Positions 45,160-55,929 are shown, counted from the first letter of the stretch. The stretch: DNA of 64,000 bases from Solirubrobacter pauli (GCF_003633755.1 NZ_RBIL01000002.1:496001-560000); one strand, 5' to 3'. Notes: generated from the letters alone by a model not told the origin. Numbers and translations: made by a program.

Positions 45160-45979
45160 GACGATGGACTCGGCGGTAGAGCAGGGGTACGAGACGGCAC
45201 GGCGGATGCTGCGCCGCCACGACCCGACGTACTACCTCGCCACGCGCCGGTTGCCGGCGCCGCTGCGTCCCGCGACATACGCGCTGTACGGGTACGTGCG
45301 CGCGGCGGATGAGCTGGTCGACGGGCCGAGCCGTCCGGAGACGCCGCACGCGCGGTGTGCGGCTCTGGACGAGTGGGAGGGAGAGCTGACCACGCCGCGG
45401 CATCCGATCGCGCTCGCACTGCACGACGCCGCCGACCGCCACGCGCTGCCGCTGGCCGAGCTCCGCACGTACATGCGCTCGATGCGGGTGGACTCCGAGC
45501 CGCCGATCCGCATCGACACCTACGAGCAGCTCGTGACCTACATGGACGGCTCCGCGGGCACGGTCGGCCGGATCATGGCCGCGCTGCTGGGCGTCCCGCC
45601 GGATCACCACGCGGACCTCGGCCGGCTCGGCGTCGGCTTCCAGCTCGCGAACTTCATCCGCGACGTGCGCGAGGACCGCCGCCTGGACCGCATCTACCTG
45701 CCGGCGGAGGACCGAACGCGCTTCGGCGTCACCGACGCGGACCTGACCGGCTCGAGCCCCCGCCTCCAGGCGCTGCTGCGGCACGAGGCCGAGCGCGCCT
45801 GCGCGCTGTTCGCCGCCGCGGGCCCCGCGATCGCCGCGGCGCCGGCCTCCGTGCGTCCGGGCGTGCGGCTGGCGGTCGGCCTGTACCGCCGGATGCTCAA
45901 CAGCCCGCGTCCGACCGGCGTGCGCGTCTGGCACCTGCCGGGCGCGGCGCTCGAGGCGACGCTGCCGTCCCCGCGCTGA
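45158..45979 (+). CDS. crtB: Phytoene/squalene synthase family protein
   Basis: Condenses two prenyl diphosphates head to head; phytoene synthase for carotenoids is most likely, squalene synthase possible. The 273 residues have the first Asp-rich region (YVRAADELVDGP, DxxxD) and the second (NFIRDVREDRRLDRIYLPAE). The start is ATG 45158; an ATG two codons later may be the true one. A membrane protein gene follows after three bases. No phytoene desaturase gene is in the window. Confidence 0.88.
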   Translation: MTMDSAVEQGYETARRMLRRHDPTYYLATRRLPAPLRPATYALYGYVRAADELVDGPSRPETPHARCAALDEWEGELTTPRHPIALALHDAADRHALPLAELRTYMRSMRVDSEPPIRIDTYEQLVTYMDGSAGTVGRIMAALLGVPPDHHADLGRLGVGFQLANFIRDVREDRRLDRIYLPAEDRTRFGVTDADLTGSSPRLQALLRHEAERACALFAAAGPAIAAAPASVRPGVRLAVGLYRRMLNSPRPTGVRVWHLPGAALEATLPSPR

Positions 45980-45982
45980 GCC

Positions 45983-46708
45983 GTGCGGGCGCTGCTGACC
46001 TGGCCGCGCCTGCTGGTCGCCCGCCCGCGCTGGTGGTTCGTGGCGGTGCTCGTCGCGATCCCGGCGGCGTTCCTCGTCGACGGCACCCTGGACACGCGCA
46101 CGCAGTGGCTGCTGGCCGCGCTCGCCTGGTGGGCGCTGCTGGGCGCGATCGGCGCGCTGACGCCGGCCGAGCGCGGGCAGACGCTGCTGCTGGTGGCGCT
46201 GGCGACCGCCGCCGAGCTGACGTTCTCGCTCGTGCTCGAGTGGTACGCGTACCGGCTCGACAACGTCCCGCCGTGGATCCCGCCTGCGCACGGGATCGTG
46301 TTCGTGACGGCCCTGCTGTGGTCCAAGGACCCGCTCGCGGAGCGCCGGCAGGACACGGTCCGCGTCGCGGTGACCGCGGCGGCGGTCACGTACGGCGCGC
46401 TGGCGCTCGTGCTGGCCGACGACGTCGGCGGGGCGCTAGGGGTCGGGCTGCTGCTGATCTGGCTGTGGGCGCTCGGCGCCGACCGCGCCCGCTTCTACGC
46501 GATGATGTGGCTGGTCGTCTGCTACCTGGAGGCCTGCGGCGTGCTGATCGGCACGTGGGCGTGGGCGCCGACCGTGCCGCTGATCGGCGTCCCGGAGGCC
46601 AACCCGCCGAGCGGGATCGTCGGCGTCTACGGGTTCTTCGACCTGCTCGCGCTCGCGGTCGTCACCCGGTACTTCACGGTCCGGTCCAGAAACCTCGCAA
46701 ACGCTTAA
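45983..46708 (+). CDS. Integral membrane protein downstream of crtB (family not recognised)
   Basis: A 241-residue protein with about seven hydrophobic segments. Polar residues sit within or next to the membrane parts: Glu79, Glu86 and Arg91 in AELTFSLVLEWYAYRLD, His103 in WIPPAHGIVF and Glu183 in CYLEACGVLIGTWAW. It starts at a GTG three bases after crtB, so it is probably co-transcribed. It could be a prenyl- or carotenoid-modifying enzyme such as a membrane hydratase or cyclase, but I do not recognise the family, and the role is only inferred from context. Confidence 0.8.
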   Translation: MRALLTWPRLLVARPRWWFVAVLVAIPAAFLVDGTLDTRTQWLLAALAWWALLGAIGALTPAERGQTLLLVALATAAELTFSLVLEWYAYRLDNVPPWIPPAHGIVFVTALLWSKDPLAERRQDTVRVAVTAAAVTYGALALVLADDVGGALGVGLLLIWLWALGADRARFYAMMWLVVCYLEACGVLIGTWAWAPTVPLIGVPEANPPSGIVGVYGFFDLLALAVVTRYFTVRSRNLANA

Positions 46709-46739
46709 CCGCGCCAGGGGGTGGGTCGAAGAACGAGAA

Positions 46740-48110
46740 GTGTCGACCCTCGTCTTCCACAGCCGCCCCGGCTTCGACGCGCTGACCGGGCTTCCGGACC
46801 GGCCGGCGTTCCTTGCCGGGCTGCGCGCGGCGATCCGGACCGAGCAGGGGATGGCCGTGCTCTTCCTCGACCTCGACGACTTCAAGCTCGTCAACGACGG
46901 CTTCGGCCACGAGGCCGGCGACCGGCTGCTGATCCAGGTCGCGCAGCGCCTGAAGGGCGCGGTTCACGAGGGCGACCTCGTCGCCCGCATCGGCGGCGAC
47001 GAGTTCACCGTCCTGTGCGCCGGCGCGGACCTCGCCGCCGCGACGATCACCGCGGGGCGCATCCGCGGCGCGCTGTCGGCGCCGTTCGACGTCGGCGGCC
47101 AGCGCCGCCACGTCCGGGTCAGCGTCGGCTGCCGCGTCGCCGGGCCCGAGGAGGACAACGCCGACGTCCTCATGCGCGACGCCGACACGGCTATGTACCA
47201 GGCCAAGGAGGGCGGCAAGGACCGGATCGAGGTCTTCTCCGACGAGACGCGCGCGCGGCTGCTGCGCCGGCTCGAGCTCGAGCAACGGCTGCGGACCGCG
47301 CTCGAGCGCAACGAGCTCGACGTGCACTTCCAGCCGCAGATCGACCTCTCGACGGGCCGGCTCGCGGGCGCCGAGGCGCTCGTGCGCTGGGCGGACGCCT
47401 CGCCGGCGGAGTTCATCCCGCTCGCCGAGGAGACCGGGATGATCGGCCCGCTCGGCACACGCGTCCTGCGCCGCGCGACCCAGGCGCTCGCCCAGCTGCA
47501 CCGCGAAGGGCTCAAGCCGCTCACGGTCACCGTCAACGTCTCCACGCGGCAGCTCGAGGACCCCGACTTCCCGGCGATCGTCCAGACCGCGATCGCCGAC
47601 GCCGGCATCGCGGCGAGCGACCTGTGCCTGGAGATCACCGAGTCGGCGCTGATGTCCGCCAAGGACGTCGCGCTCGACCGGTTGCGCGAGTGCAAGGCGC
47701 TCGGCGTCTACGTCGGCATCGACGACTTCGGCACGGGCCACTCGAGCCTCGCGCGGCTGCGCCACCTGCCGGTCGAGGTGCTCAAGGTCGACCGCTCGTT
47801 CGTCGACGGCCTGGGCACCGAGCCCGAGGACTCCGCGGTCGTCGCCGCGATCCTCAGCCTCGCCCACGCGCTCGGCCTGCACGTGGTCGCCGAAGGCGTC
47901 GAGACACCGCTGCAGGCCAACCAGCTGATCGCGCTCGGCTGCGGGGTCGCCCAGGGCTTCCTGTGGTCGCCCGCGGTGCCGCCCGAGCAGCTGCACGGGC
48001 TCAAGACGATCGCCTCGTCGGCGCACCCGCGCGTCCGCAACCACCGCGGCGAGCGCGCTCTCGTCGACGAGATGATGCACCAGATCGGCATCGCCAAGGA
48101 CCGCGCGTGA
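46740..48110 (+). CDS. Diguanylate cyclase/phosphodiesterase (GGDEF-EAL)
   Basis: Makes and/or degrades cyclic di-GMP. The 456-residue cytoplasmic protein has a GGDEF domain (about residues 12-170: LTGLPDRPAFL, LDLDDFKLVNDGFGHEAGD, ARIGGDEFTVL) and an EAL domain (about 185-430: EALVRW, VNVSTRQL, EITESAL, DDFGTGHSSL, KVDRSFV, VAEGVET). Both catalytic motifs look intact, so either activity is possible. There is no sensor domain on the same chain; the 7-TM protein coupled to it by GTGA overlap may supply input. Confidence 0.92.
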   Translation: MSTLVFHSRPGFDALTGLPDRPAFLAGLRAAIRTEQGMAVLFLDLDDFKLVNDGFGHEAGDRLLIQVAQRLKGAVHEGDLVARIGGDEFTVLCAGADLAAATITAGRIRGALSAPFDVGGQRRHVRVSVGCRVAGPEEDNADVLMRDADTAMYQAKEGGKDRIEVFSDETRARLLRRLELEQRLRTALERNELDVHFQPQIDLSTGRLAGAEALVRWADASPAEFIPLAEETGMIGPLGTRVLRRATQALAQLHREGLKPLTVTVNVSTRQLEDPDFPAIVQTAIADAGIAASDLCLEITESALMSAKDVALDRLRECKALGVYVGIDDFGTGHSSLARLRHLPVEVLKVDRSFVDGLGTEPEDSAVVAAILSLAHALGLHVVAEGVETPLQANQLIALGCGVAQGFLWSPAVPPEQLHGLKTIASSAHPRVRNHRGERALVDEMMHQIGIAKDRA

Positions 48111-48874
48111 TCCTCACCGCGGGCCTGCTGGCCCTCATCACCGGCCTCGCCTACACGGCGCTAGGCGTGATCACGGGCTACGAGCTCGTCCGCCACCGCG
48201 ACCGCGGCTTCAGCCACTTCGGCGGCGCGTTCTTCGTCATGGCCTGGACCTGCGGCCCGCATCACCTCGTCCACGCCGTGCGGCACCTGATCAACGGGGA
48301 GGCCGCGCACCTGCCGCACGTATCGGCGCTCGCGCTCGGGCTCGTCCCCGGCCTGGTCTTCATCGGCCTGCGGGTCGAGGCGGCGTTCGGCGGACGCGGC
48401 GATCGCCTGATCGTCCGCACGCCGCTGTGGCTCACCGCGCTCCCGGTGCTGATGGCGGCCGCCGCCGGCGCGACCCTGTGGGAGGGTCTGCGCCACGCGT
48501 GGACGATGGGTGTCGACCTGCGTGTGCTGATCCCCAGCGTCTTCCTGTTCGCGTGCTACACGCTCGTCGGCCTGTTCACCGCCCGCACGCAGCTCGCCCG
48601 GCGCCCGCTGCTGGGCGGCTGGTCGCTGTCGGGGATCGCGATGAGCGGCGTCTTCCTGACGTGCGCGGGCTCGCATCTGCTCGCCGGGCTGATGGTCACG
48701 GCCGACCCGTGGAGCGTCGCGCTGGACAACATCGGCGTGCCCGCCGCGATCTACTTCCTGTGGACCGTGCACCGCCTCCACAAGGGCTCCGTGCGCGACT
48801 GGAACCGCCGCCCGCTGGTCGGCCGTCCGGCCCCGCAGGGGCGCCGTTCTCCGTGGGCTGAGCAGACCACCTAG
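48107..48874 (+). CDS. Seven-transmembrane His-rich protein coupled to GGDEF-EAL
   Basis: A 255-residue membrane protein that I do not recognise. Hydrophobic segments lie at about residues 2-28, 37-62, 71-92, 105-126, 139-160, 173-197 and 204-224. Segment two contains CGPHHLVHAVRH (Cys49, His52, His53, His56, His60), with further His at 190, 222 and 225. Such a pattern could bind metal or haem or form a redox or gas sensor; this is inference. The GTG start overlaps the stop of the GGDEF-EAL gene. The stop TAG forms part of a -10-like hexamer for hisIE. Confidence 0.8.
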   Translation: MILTAGLLALITGLAYTALGVITGYELVRHRDRGFSHFGGAFFVMAWTCGPHHLVHAVRHLINGEAAHLPHVSALALGLVPGLVFIGLRVEAAFGGRGDRLIVRTPLWLTALPVLMAAAAGATLWEGLRHAWTMGVDLRVLIPSVFLFACYTLVGLFTARTQLARRPLLGGWSLSGIAMSGVFLTCAGSHLLAGLMVTADPWSVALDNIGVPAAIYFLWTVHRLHKGSVRDWNRRPLVGRPAPQGRRSPWAEQTT

Positions 48875-48877
48875 ACT
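48872..48877 (+). promoter_or_regulatory. Stop codon of the 7-TM gene forms a -10-like hexamer for hisIE
   Basis: TAGACT begins with the TAG of the 7-TM gene and ends 13 bases before the hisIE ATG, giving a leader of about five bases without a ribosome site. No attenuator fits in this 15-base gap. Confidence 0.4.
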
Positions 48878-48889
48878 GCACGCTCCGAA

Positions 48890-49504
48890 ATGGAGCCTCC
48901 CAGTCCAGACTCATTGCGCTTCGATGACCGCGGCCTCGTTCCGTGCGTCATCCAGGATTGGCGCTCCGGCGAGGTCCTGACCCTCGCCTACATGAACGAG
49001 GAAGCGTTGCGGCTCTCCCGCGAGACGGGCGAGCTGCACCTGTTCAGCCGGAGCCGCAACGAGCTCTGGCACAAGGGCGCGACCTCGGGGAACACGCAGG
49101 CCGTCAAGGCGCTGCGCTTCGACTGCGACAGCGACGCCGTGCTGGCGCTCGTCGAGCCCGCGGGTCCCGCCTGCCACACGGGCGAGCGCACGTGCTTCCA
49201 CAAGGGCGAGACCGAGCCGCAGCTCCCCTACGAGGCGCTGCCCGGCCTCGAGCGCACGCTGGCGGATCGCAAGGCCAACCCGCAGGAGGGCTCGTACACG
49301 AACCGCCTGCTCGCCGACCCGCCGTTCATCGGCGAGAAGGTGCAGGAGGAGGCCGAGGAGGTCGCCCGCGCCGCGCGCGAGGAGACCGACGACCGCGTGG
49401 CCAACGAGGCCGCCGACGTGCTCTACCACCTCACGGTCCTGCTCCACAGCCGCGGGCTCACCCTCCAGGACGCCCAGGAGGTGCTCCTTGACCGCCGTCG
49501 CTGA
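48890..49504 (+). CDS. hisI: Bifunctional phosphoribosyl-AMP cyclohydrolase/phosphoribosyl-ATP pyrophosphatase
   Basis: Catalyses the second and third steps of histidine synthesis (HisIE fusion). The 204 residues comprise the HisI domain (about 1-115: SRSRNELWHKGATSGNTQ, DCDSDAVLALV, CHTGERTCFH, with zinc-binding Cys) and the HisE domain (about 118-204: NPQEGSYTNRLL, KVQEEAEEVA, NEAADVLYHL). It leads the trp gene cluster, overlapping trpE by 17 bases, and so links histidine and tryptophan synthesis. Confidence 0.95.
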   Translation: MEPPSPDSLRFDDRGLVPCVIQDWRSGEVLTLAYMNEEALRLSRETGELHLFSRSRNELWHKGATSGNTQAVKALRFDCDSDAVLALVEPAGPACHTGERTCFHKGETEPQLPYEALPGLERTLADRKANPQEGSYTNRLLADPPFIGEKVQEEAEEVARAAREETDDRVANEAADVLYHLTVLLHSRGLTLQDAQEVLLDRRR

Positions 49505-50941
49505 GCACCTTGAGGTCAGCCCGACGCTGGAAGAGGCGCGGGCGCTCGAGGGCGACCACAACCTGATCCCGGTGACCCACAGCTTCATCGAGGACTGCGA
49601 GACGCCCGTCTCCGCGTTCCTGAAGCTGCGCGGCGACGGCCCGGCGTTCCTGCTGGAGTCGGCCGAGCAGGGCCAGCAGGTCGGGCGCTACAGCTTCATC
49701 GGCTGGCGCCCGAAGGACGTCATCCGCTGGAGCCTGGGGGAGGACGGCGACCCGTACTCGATCGCCGGCGAGGCCGTCTCGCAGGTGCGCCAGGCCGAGA
49801 TCGCCGGGCTGCCGCCGTTCGCCGGCGGGGCCGTCGGCTTCTTCGGCTTCGACTGCGTGCGCTCGGCCGAGCGGCTGCCGGAGCCCAACCCGGACGTCAT
49901 CGGCCTGCCGGACATGGCGCTGATGCTCACGGACGTGATCGTCGCGTTCGACCACCTGCGCCACACGGTCACGATCCTCGCCAACGCCTACCTGGACGAG
50001 GACACCGACGTCGACACCGCGCACGCCCGCGCGGTCGAGGCGATCCGCCAGGTCCGCACGCGGCTCGCGGGCCCGCTGCCGCCGCTGGAGACGCACGCGG
50101 CGCGCCCGGAGCCCGAGTTCGAGTCCAACATGAGCCGCGAGGCCTTCGAGGGCAACGTCGCGCGGATCATCGAGTACATCCGCGCCGGCGACGCCTACCA
50201 GGTGGTCCCGTCCCAGCGCTGGAGCGCGAAGAACCCGGTCGAGCCGTTCAGCATCTACCGCGGCCTGCGGGCGGTGAACCCGTCGCCGTACATGTACTTC
50301 CTCGACTTCGAGGACTTCCAGATCGTCGGCGCGTCGCCCGAGCCGCTGCTGACCGTCAACGGCCGCTACGTCTCCACCCGCCCGATCGCGGGCACGCGCC
50401 CGCGCGGCGAGGACGACGCGGCGATCGCCGCCGAGCTGCTCGCCGACGAGAAGGAGCGCGCCGAGCACGTGATGCTCGTCGACCTCGGCCGCAACGACCT
50501 CGGCCGCGTCTGCACGCCGGGCAGCGTGCACGTCGAGCGCCTGATGGAGGTCGAGACGTACTCGCACGTCATCCACATCGTCTCCCAGGTGGCGGGGACG
50601 CTGCGCGAGGACGTGCGCGCGATCGACGCGCTGCGCTCGGTCCTGCCGGCCGGCACGCTCAGCGGCGCGCCGAAGATCCGCGCGATCGAGATCATCGACG
50701 AGCTCGAGCCGGTCAAGCGCGGCGCGTACGGCGGTGCGGTCGGCTGGCTCTCGTACGCGGGCGAGCTGGACACCTGCATCTGCATCCGCACCGTCGTCAC
50801 CAAGGACGGCATGGCGCACATCCAGGCCGGCGGCGGCACCGTGGCCGACGCGCGGCCGGACTACGAGTACGAGGAGTCGCGTGCGAAGGCGCGCGGCGTC
50901 GTGCGGGCGATCGAGCTGGCGACCCAGCAGGCGGCGTGGCC

Positions 50942-50945
<4 letters not shown>
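49488..50945 (+). CDS. trpE: Anthranilate synthase component I
   Basis: With TrpG makes anthranilate from chorismate. The 485 residues have the N-terminal tryptophan-binding LLES element (FLLESAEQGQQVGRYSFIG) and the chorismate-binding core (YQVVPSQRW, ASPEPLL, RPIAGTRPRG, LVDLGRNDLGRV, GTLSGAPKIRA, YGGAVGWLSY, QAGGGTVADARP). The feedback element suggests tryptophan inhibition. It starts at TTG 49488 inside the end of hisIE and overlaps trpG by ATGA. Confidence 0.96.
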
Positions 50946-51491
<546 letters not shown>

Positions 51492-51499
<8 letters not shown>

Positions 51500-52523
51500 C
51501 CCGATCCTCACCGCGGCGCTGGACGCGCTCGCGTCCCGCCAGGACCTGACGGCCGAGCAGACCGCCGCCGTGCTGGCCGAGATCATGGCCGGCAACGCCT
51601 CCGAGGTAGAGACGAGCGGCATCCTGATCGCGCTGCGCACCAAGGGCGAGACGATCGACGAGCTCGTCGGCCTCGCCACCACCATGCGCGCGTTCGCGAC
51701 CCCGGTCGACACGGGCCGCGACGACCTGATCGACACGGCGGGCACCGGCGGGGGTAGGCCCACCTTCAATGTGTCCACCACCGCCGCCCTGATCGCCGCC
51801 GGCCACGGCTGCGCGGTCGCCAAGCACGGCAACCGCTCGGCCACGGGCCTGTCGGGCTCCGCCGACGTGCTGGAGGCGCTGGGCGTGCGCATCGACCTCA
51901 AGCCGGACGCGGTCGCCCGCTGCATCAACGAGGTCGGCTTCGGCTTCATGTTCGCGCCCGCGCACCACGGCGCCACGCGGTACGTCGTGCCGGTGCGCAA
52001 GGAGCTCGCCGTCCGCACGATCTTCAACTTCCTCGGCCCGCTGACGAACCCGGCCGGCGCCAAGCGGCAGGTGATCGGCGTGTCGGACCCGAGCTTCCTG
52101 CAGCCGATCGCGGGCGCGCTCGCGCAGCTGGGCGTCGCCAAGGCGCTGGTAGTGTCGAGCAGCGACGGTCTGGACGAGATGAGCACGTCGTCGACAACAC
52201 GCGTCGTCGAGGTGGACGGCGAGGAGGTCCGCGCGTACGAGGTCGCACCGGAGGATCTCGGCATCGCCCGCGCGGAGGCCACCGCCCTCGGCGCAGGCAC
52301 GCCCGACGTCAACGCCGAGATCACCCGGCGGATCTTCGCCGGCGACCACGGCCCGGCCCGTGACGTCGCCGTGCTCAACGCCGGCGCGGCGATCTACGTG
52401 TCCGGCACCGTGGACAGCCTCGAAGCGGGCGTCCGCGCCGCCGAAGCCGCGATCGACGAAGGCCGCGCCGCGCAGGCCCTGGAGAACCTCGTGAACCTCA
52501 CCAAGGAGCTGGCGCCCGCATGA
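51492..52523 (+). CDS. trpD: Anthranilate phosphoribosyltransferase
   Basis: Joins anthranilate to PRPP. The 343 residues show DTAGTGGGRPTFNVSTTAA (PRPP site), KHGNRSATGLSGSADVLEAL, FAPAHHGA and FLGPLTNPA. It starts at a TTG (51492) within the end of trpG and overlaps trpC by ATGA. Confidence 0.96.
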
Positions 52524-53311
52524 GCGTCCTCGACCGCATCGTCGACGACACCCGCGCGGAGGTCAAACGCCGCAAGAAGGACGTCTCGATCAAGGACCTC
52601 AAGAAGCTGATCGAGCGCCGCGAGGGCGGCGCCCGGCCCTTCAGCGAGGCGTTGACGCGTCCGGGGATCTCGCTGATCGCCGAGCACAAGCGGCGCTCGC
52701 CGTCGGCGGGCCCGATCCGCGAGGGCTCCAGCGTGACGGACATCGTCCAGGCCTACGAGCGCGGCGGTGCCGCGGCGCTGAGCGTCCTGACCGAGCCGTT
52801 CCACTTCGGCGGCTCGCTGGACGACCTGCGCGAAGCGCGCACGGCGGCGACGCTCCCGATCCTGCGCAAGGACTTCATCGTCCACCGCTACCAGCTCTAC
52901 GAAGCCGCGGCGGCCGGGGCGGACGCGATCCTGCTGATCGTCGCCGCGCTCGAGCCGAGCGACCTGTCGGACCTGCTGCACGAGGCGCGCGAGCTGGATC
53001 TCGACGTGCTCGTGGAGGTCCACGACGAGCGTGAGCTCGAGGTCGCGCTGGACATCGAGGCGGACGTGCTCGGCATCAACAACCGCGACCTGTCGGACTT
53101 CACCGTCAGCATCGAGCGCACGTTCGACCTGCTGGCCGACATCCCCGCGGGCAAGACCGTCGTGAGCGAGAGCGGCTTCTCGACGCGCGACCAGCTCGAC
53201 GACCTCGAGCGCGTCGGCGTGGACGCCGTGCTGATCGGCGAGACGCTGATGCGCGCGCCCGACATCGAGGCGATCGTGCGCGACCTGACCGGCTTCGCCG
53301 AGCTCACGTGA
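52520..53311 (+). CDS. trpC: Indole-3-glycerol phosphate synthase
   Basis: Closes the indole ring. The 263-residue TIM barrel has IAEHKRRSPSAGPI (catalytic Lys; the residue before Lys is His where Ile or Val is more usual), ILRKDFIVHRYQL, LGINNRDL, VVSESGFST and LIGETLM. It overlaps trpF by one base. Confidence 0.95.
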   Translation: MSVLDRIVDDTRAEVKRRKKDVSIKDLKKLIERREGGARPFSEALTRPGISLIAEHKRRSPSAGPIREGSSVTDIVQAYERGGAAALSVLTEPFHFGGSLDDLREARTAATLPILRKDFIVHRYQLYEAAAAGADAILLIVAALEPSDLSDLLHEARELDLDVLVEVHDERELEVALDIEADVLGINNRDLSDFTVSIERTFDLLADIPAGKTVVSESGFSTRDQLDDLERVGVDAVLIGETLMRAPDIEAIVRDLTGFAELT

Positions 53312-53946
53312 TGCACGTCAAGATCTGTGGCATCACCCGGCTCGAGGACGCCGAGCTCGCCGCGTCGCTCGGCGCGTGGGCGATCGGCTTCATCCTCTGG
53401 CCCGGCTCCAAGCGCCACGTCGACCCGGCCGTGGCCGCGGGCATCGCGCGCGTCATGCGCCGCAAGGTCGAGCTGGTCGGCGTGTTCGTCAACCAGCCGT
53501 TGGACGAGATCGCCGGCCTGGTCGACGCGATCGGCCTCACGCACGTGCAGCTGCACGGCGACGAAGGGCCGTCGTTCTGCGCGGCGGTGTCGCAGCGCAC
53601 GGGCGCGAAGGTGATCAAGGCGGGGCGGATCATCCACGCGTACGACCTGCGGGAGATGGACCGCTACCACACGGACTTCCACCTGCTGGACACCGGCACC
53701 GCCGACGGCACGTACGGGGGCACCGGCAAGACGTGGGACTGGTCGCTCGTCGCGCGGCGCAAGAGCTCGATCCCGTTCCTGCTCGCGGGCGGGCTGAACC
53801 CGGACAACGTCGCCGACGCGATCGCGCAGGCGCGGCCGTGGGGCGTCGACGTGTCCAGTGGCGTGGAGACGTCCCCGGGCGTCAAGGACCACGCGAAGGT
53901 CGAAGCGCTGTTCGCGGCCGTAGAAGGGGCACATGTCGGCAGTTGA
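53311..53946 (+). CDS. trpF: Phosphoribosylanthranilate isomerase
   Basis: Isomerises phosphoribosylanthranilate. The 211 residues begin [14 protein letters not shown] (catalytic Cys) and contain [33 protein letters not shown], the catalytic Asp region [17 protein letters not shown] and [19 protein letters not shown] one codon earlier is an alternative start. It overlaps trpB by 14 bases. Confidence 0.96.
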   Translation: MHVKICGITRLEDAELAASLGAWAIGFILWPGSKRHVDPAVAAGIARVMRRKVELVGVFVNQPLDEIAGLVDAIGLTHVQLHGDEGPSFCAAVSQRTGAKVIKAGRIIHAYDLREMDRYHTDFHLLDTGTADGTYGGTGKTWDWSLVARRKSSIPFLLAGGLNPDNVADAIAQARPWGVDVSSGVETSPGVKDHAKVEALFAAVEGAHVGS

Positions 53947-55117
53947 ACACCGATTCGGTCCCTACGGGGGCCAGTACGTCCCCGAGACGCTCGTCCCGGC
54001 GCTGGTCGAGCTGGAGGCGGCGTGGGTCGCGGCGCGTGATGACGCCGGCTACCGCGCCGAGCTCAACGCGCTCCTGAACGACTACGTCGGCCGCCCCTCG
54101 CCGCTGTACCTGGCGACGCGCCTGTCCGAGGACGTCGGCCACGCCGTCTACCTCAAGCGCGAGGACCTCAACCACACGGGCGCGCACAAGATCAACAACG
54201 CGCTCGGCCAGACCCTGCTCGCCAAGCGGATGGGCAAGACGCGGATCATCGCCGAGACGGGCGCGGGCTCGCACGGCGTGGCGACCGCGACGGCGTGCGC
54301 GCTGCTCGGGCTCGAGTGCATCGTCTACATGGGCACCGAGGACATGCGGCGCCAGGCGCCCAACGTCCAGCGCATGGAGCTGCTCGGCGCGCGCGTCGCA
54401 CCCGTGGACGCGGGCAGCCGCACCTTGAAGGAGGCCGTGAGCGCGACGATCCGCGACTGGGTCTCCAACGTCGGCGACACGCACTACGTGATCGGCTCGT
54501 GCGTCGGCCCGGCGCCGTTCCCGGCGCTCGTGCGCGACCTGCAGCGGATCATCGGCGACGAGGCCCGCGCGCAGATCCTCGAGAAGGCCGGCCGGCTGCC
54601 CGACCGCGTGATCGCCTGCGTGGGCGGCGGCTCGAACGCGATCGGCACGTTCGTCCCGTTCGTGGACGACGCCGACGTCCAGCTGATCGGCGCCGAGGCG
54701 GCGGGGGAGGGGATCGACTCCGGTCGCCACGGCGCGCCGCTCACCGTCGGCGGTCGCGGCGGCGTCCTGCACGGCTCCTACAGCGCGATCATGCAGGACG
54801 AGGACGGCCAGATCCTCGAAGCGCACTCGATCAGCGCCGGCCTCGACTACCCGGGCACGGGCCCCGAGCACGCGTGGCTGCGCGACACGGGCCGCGCGAC
54901 CTACGCGGGCGTGACCGACGCGCAGGCGCTCGCCGCCTTCAAGCGCCTCGCCGAGCTGGAGGGGATCATCCCGGCGCTCGAGTCCTCGCACGCGGTCGCC
55001 TGGGTGCTCGGCGCGGGCCAGGAGACGGCCACCGACGCCACGATCGACCTGATCTGCCTGTCCGGCCGCGGCGACAAGGACCTCGCCGAGGTCCTCGCGA
55101 AGCTGGGGATCAGCTGA
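53933..55117 (+). CDS. trpB: Tryptophan synthase beta chain
   Basis: PLP enzyme that joins indole and serine. The 394 residues have [13 protein letters not shown], the PLP Lys in [37 protein letters not shown] and LSGRGDKD. This is the common TrpB1 type that works with TrpA, encoded next with a one-base overlap. Confidence 0.97.
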   Translation: MSAVEHRFGPYGGQYVPETLVPALVELEAAWVAARDDAGYRAELNALLNDYVGRPSPLYLATRLSEDVGHAVYLKREDLNHTGAHKINNALGQTLLAKRMGKTRIIAETGAGSHGVATATACALLGLECIVYMGTEDMRRQAPNVQRMELLGARVAPVDAGSRTLKEAVSATIRDWVSNVGDTHYVIGSCVGPAPFPALVRDLQRIIGDEARAQILEKAGRLPDRVIACVGGGSNAIGTFVPFVDDADVQLIGAEAAGEGIDSGRHGAPLTVGGRGGVLHGSYSAIMQDEDGQILEAHSISAGLDYPGTGPEHAWLRDTGRATYAGVTDAQALAAFKRLAELEGIIPALESSHAVAWVLGAGQETATDATIDLICLSGRGDKDLAEVLAKLGIS

Positions 55118-55929
55118 TGACGCGCGTGGAGACCGGCGCCGACCGTCTGGCTGCGGCGTTCAAGGGCGCCCGCGGGCGCGCGGCGCTGATGCCCTACCTG
55201 ATGGCGGGCTTCCCCGACATCGAGACGAGCGTCCGGATCGCCACCGCCTACGCGGACGCCGGCGCCGACCTCGTCGAGCTGGGCGTGCCGTTCAGCGACC
55301 CGCTCGCGGACGGCCCGGTCATCCACGCCGCCGCCACGGCGGCGCTGGAGAGCGGCGCGACCGTGCACAACGTGCTGGAGGCCGGCACGCGGATCGCCGA
55401 GCTGCTCCCGGTGGTGCTGATGGTCTACGTGAACCCGATCCTGGCGCGCGGGCCCGAGCGGTTCGCCGCCGAGCTCGCGGAGCGTGGCATCAGCGGGCTG
55501 ATCGTGCCCGACCTGCCGCTCGAGGAGTCCGAGCCCGTCCTCGCCGCGTGCGACGCGCGCGGGGTCGCGCTCGTGCCGCTCGTCGCGCCGACCACACCGG
55601 ACGACCGGCTGAGCGCCATCGGGCGGACTGCGCGTGGATTTGTCTACACGGTTTCGGTGACCGGGACGACCGGTGAGCGCGCCTCCACCTCGGCGGATCC
55701 GTCCGACCTTCTCGCCCGTGTGAAGGCCCACAGCCCGGTGCCCGTCGCGCTCGGCTTCGGCATCTCGAACGGGGCTCAGGCGAGCGCTGCGGCGGACGCC
55801 GGAGCGGACGGCGTGATCGTCGGCTCGCGGCTCGTCCGGGCCGTGGCCGAGGCGGTGGAGCAAGGCGCGGATCCCGCGCCAGCAGCGGGATCCGTCGTCG
55901 CCGAGCTCGCTGACGCGTTGGTCCGCTAG
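55117..55929 (+). CDS. trpA: Tryptophan synthase alpha chain
   Basis: Cleaves indole-3-glycerol phosphate to indole. The 270-residue TIM barrel has YLMAGFPDIET, VELGVPFSDPLADGPVI (catalytic Glu and Asp), LIVPDLPLEE, FVYTVSVTGTTG and GFGISNG. It is the last trp gene. Its TAG starts a -10-like TAGCCT before a small membrane protein gene. Confidence 0.97.
   Translation: MTRVETGADRLAAAFKGARGRAALMPYLMAGFPDIETSVRIATAYADAGADLVELGVPFSDPLADGPVIHAAATAALESGATVHNVLEAGTRIAELLPVVLMVYVNPILARGPERFAAELAERGISGLIVPDLPLEESEPVLAACDARGVALVPLVAPTTPDDRLSAIGRTARGFVYTVSVTGTTGERASTSADPSDLLARVKAHSPVPVALGFGISNGAQASAAADAGADGVIVGSRLVRAVAEAVEQGADPAPAAGSVVAELADALVR

Noticed and set aside
48875-48889. Attenuator or leader peptide before the hisIE-trp operon
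   Set aside because: The gap is 15 bases; there is no room for one.
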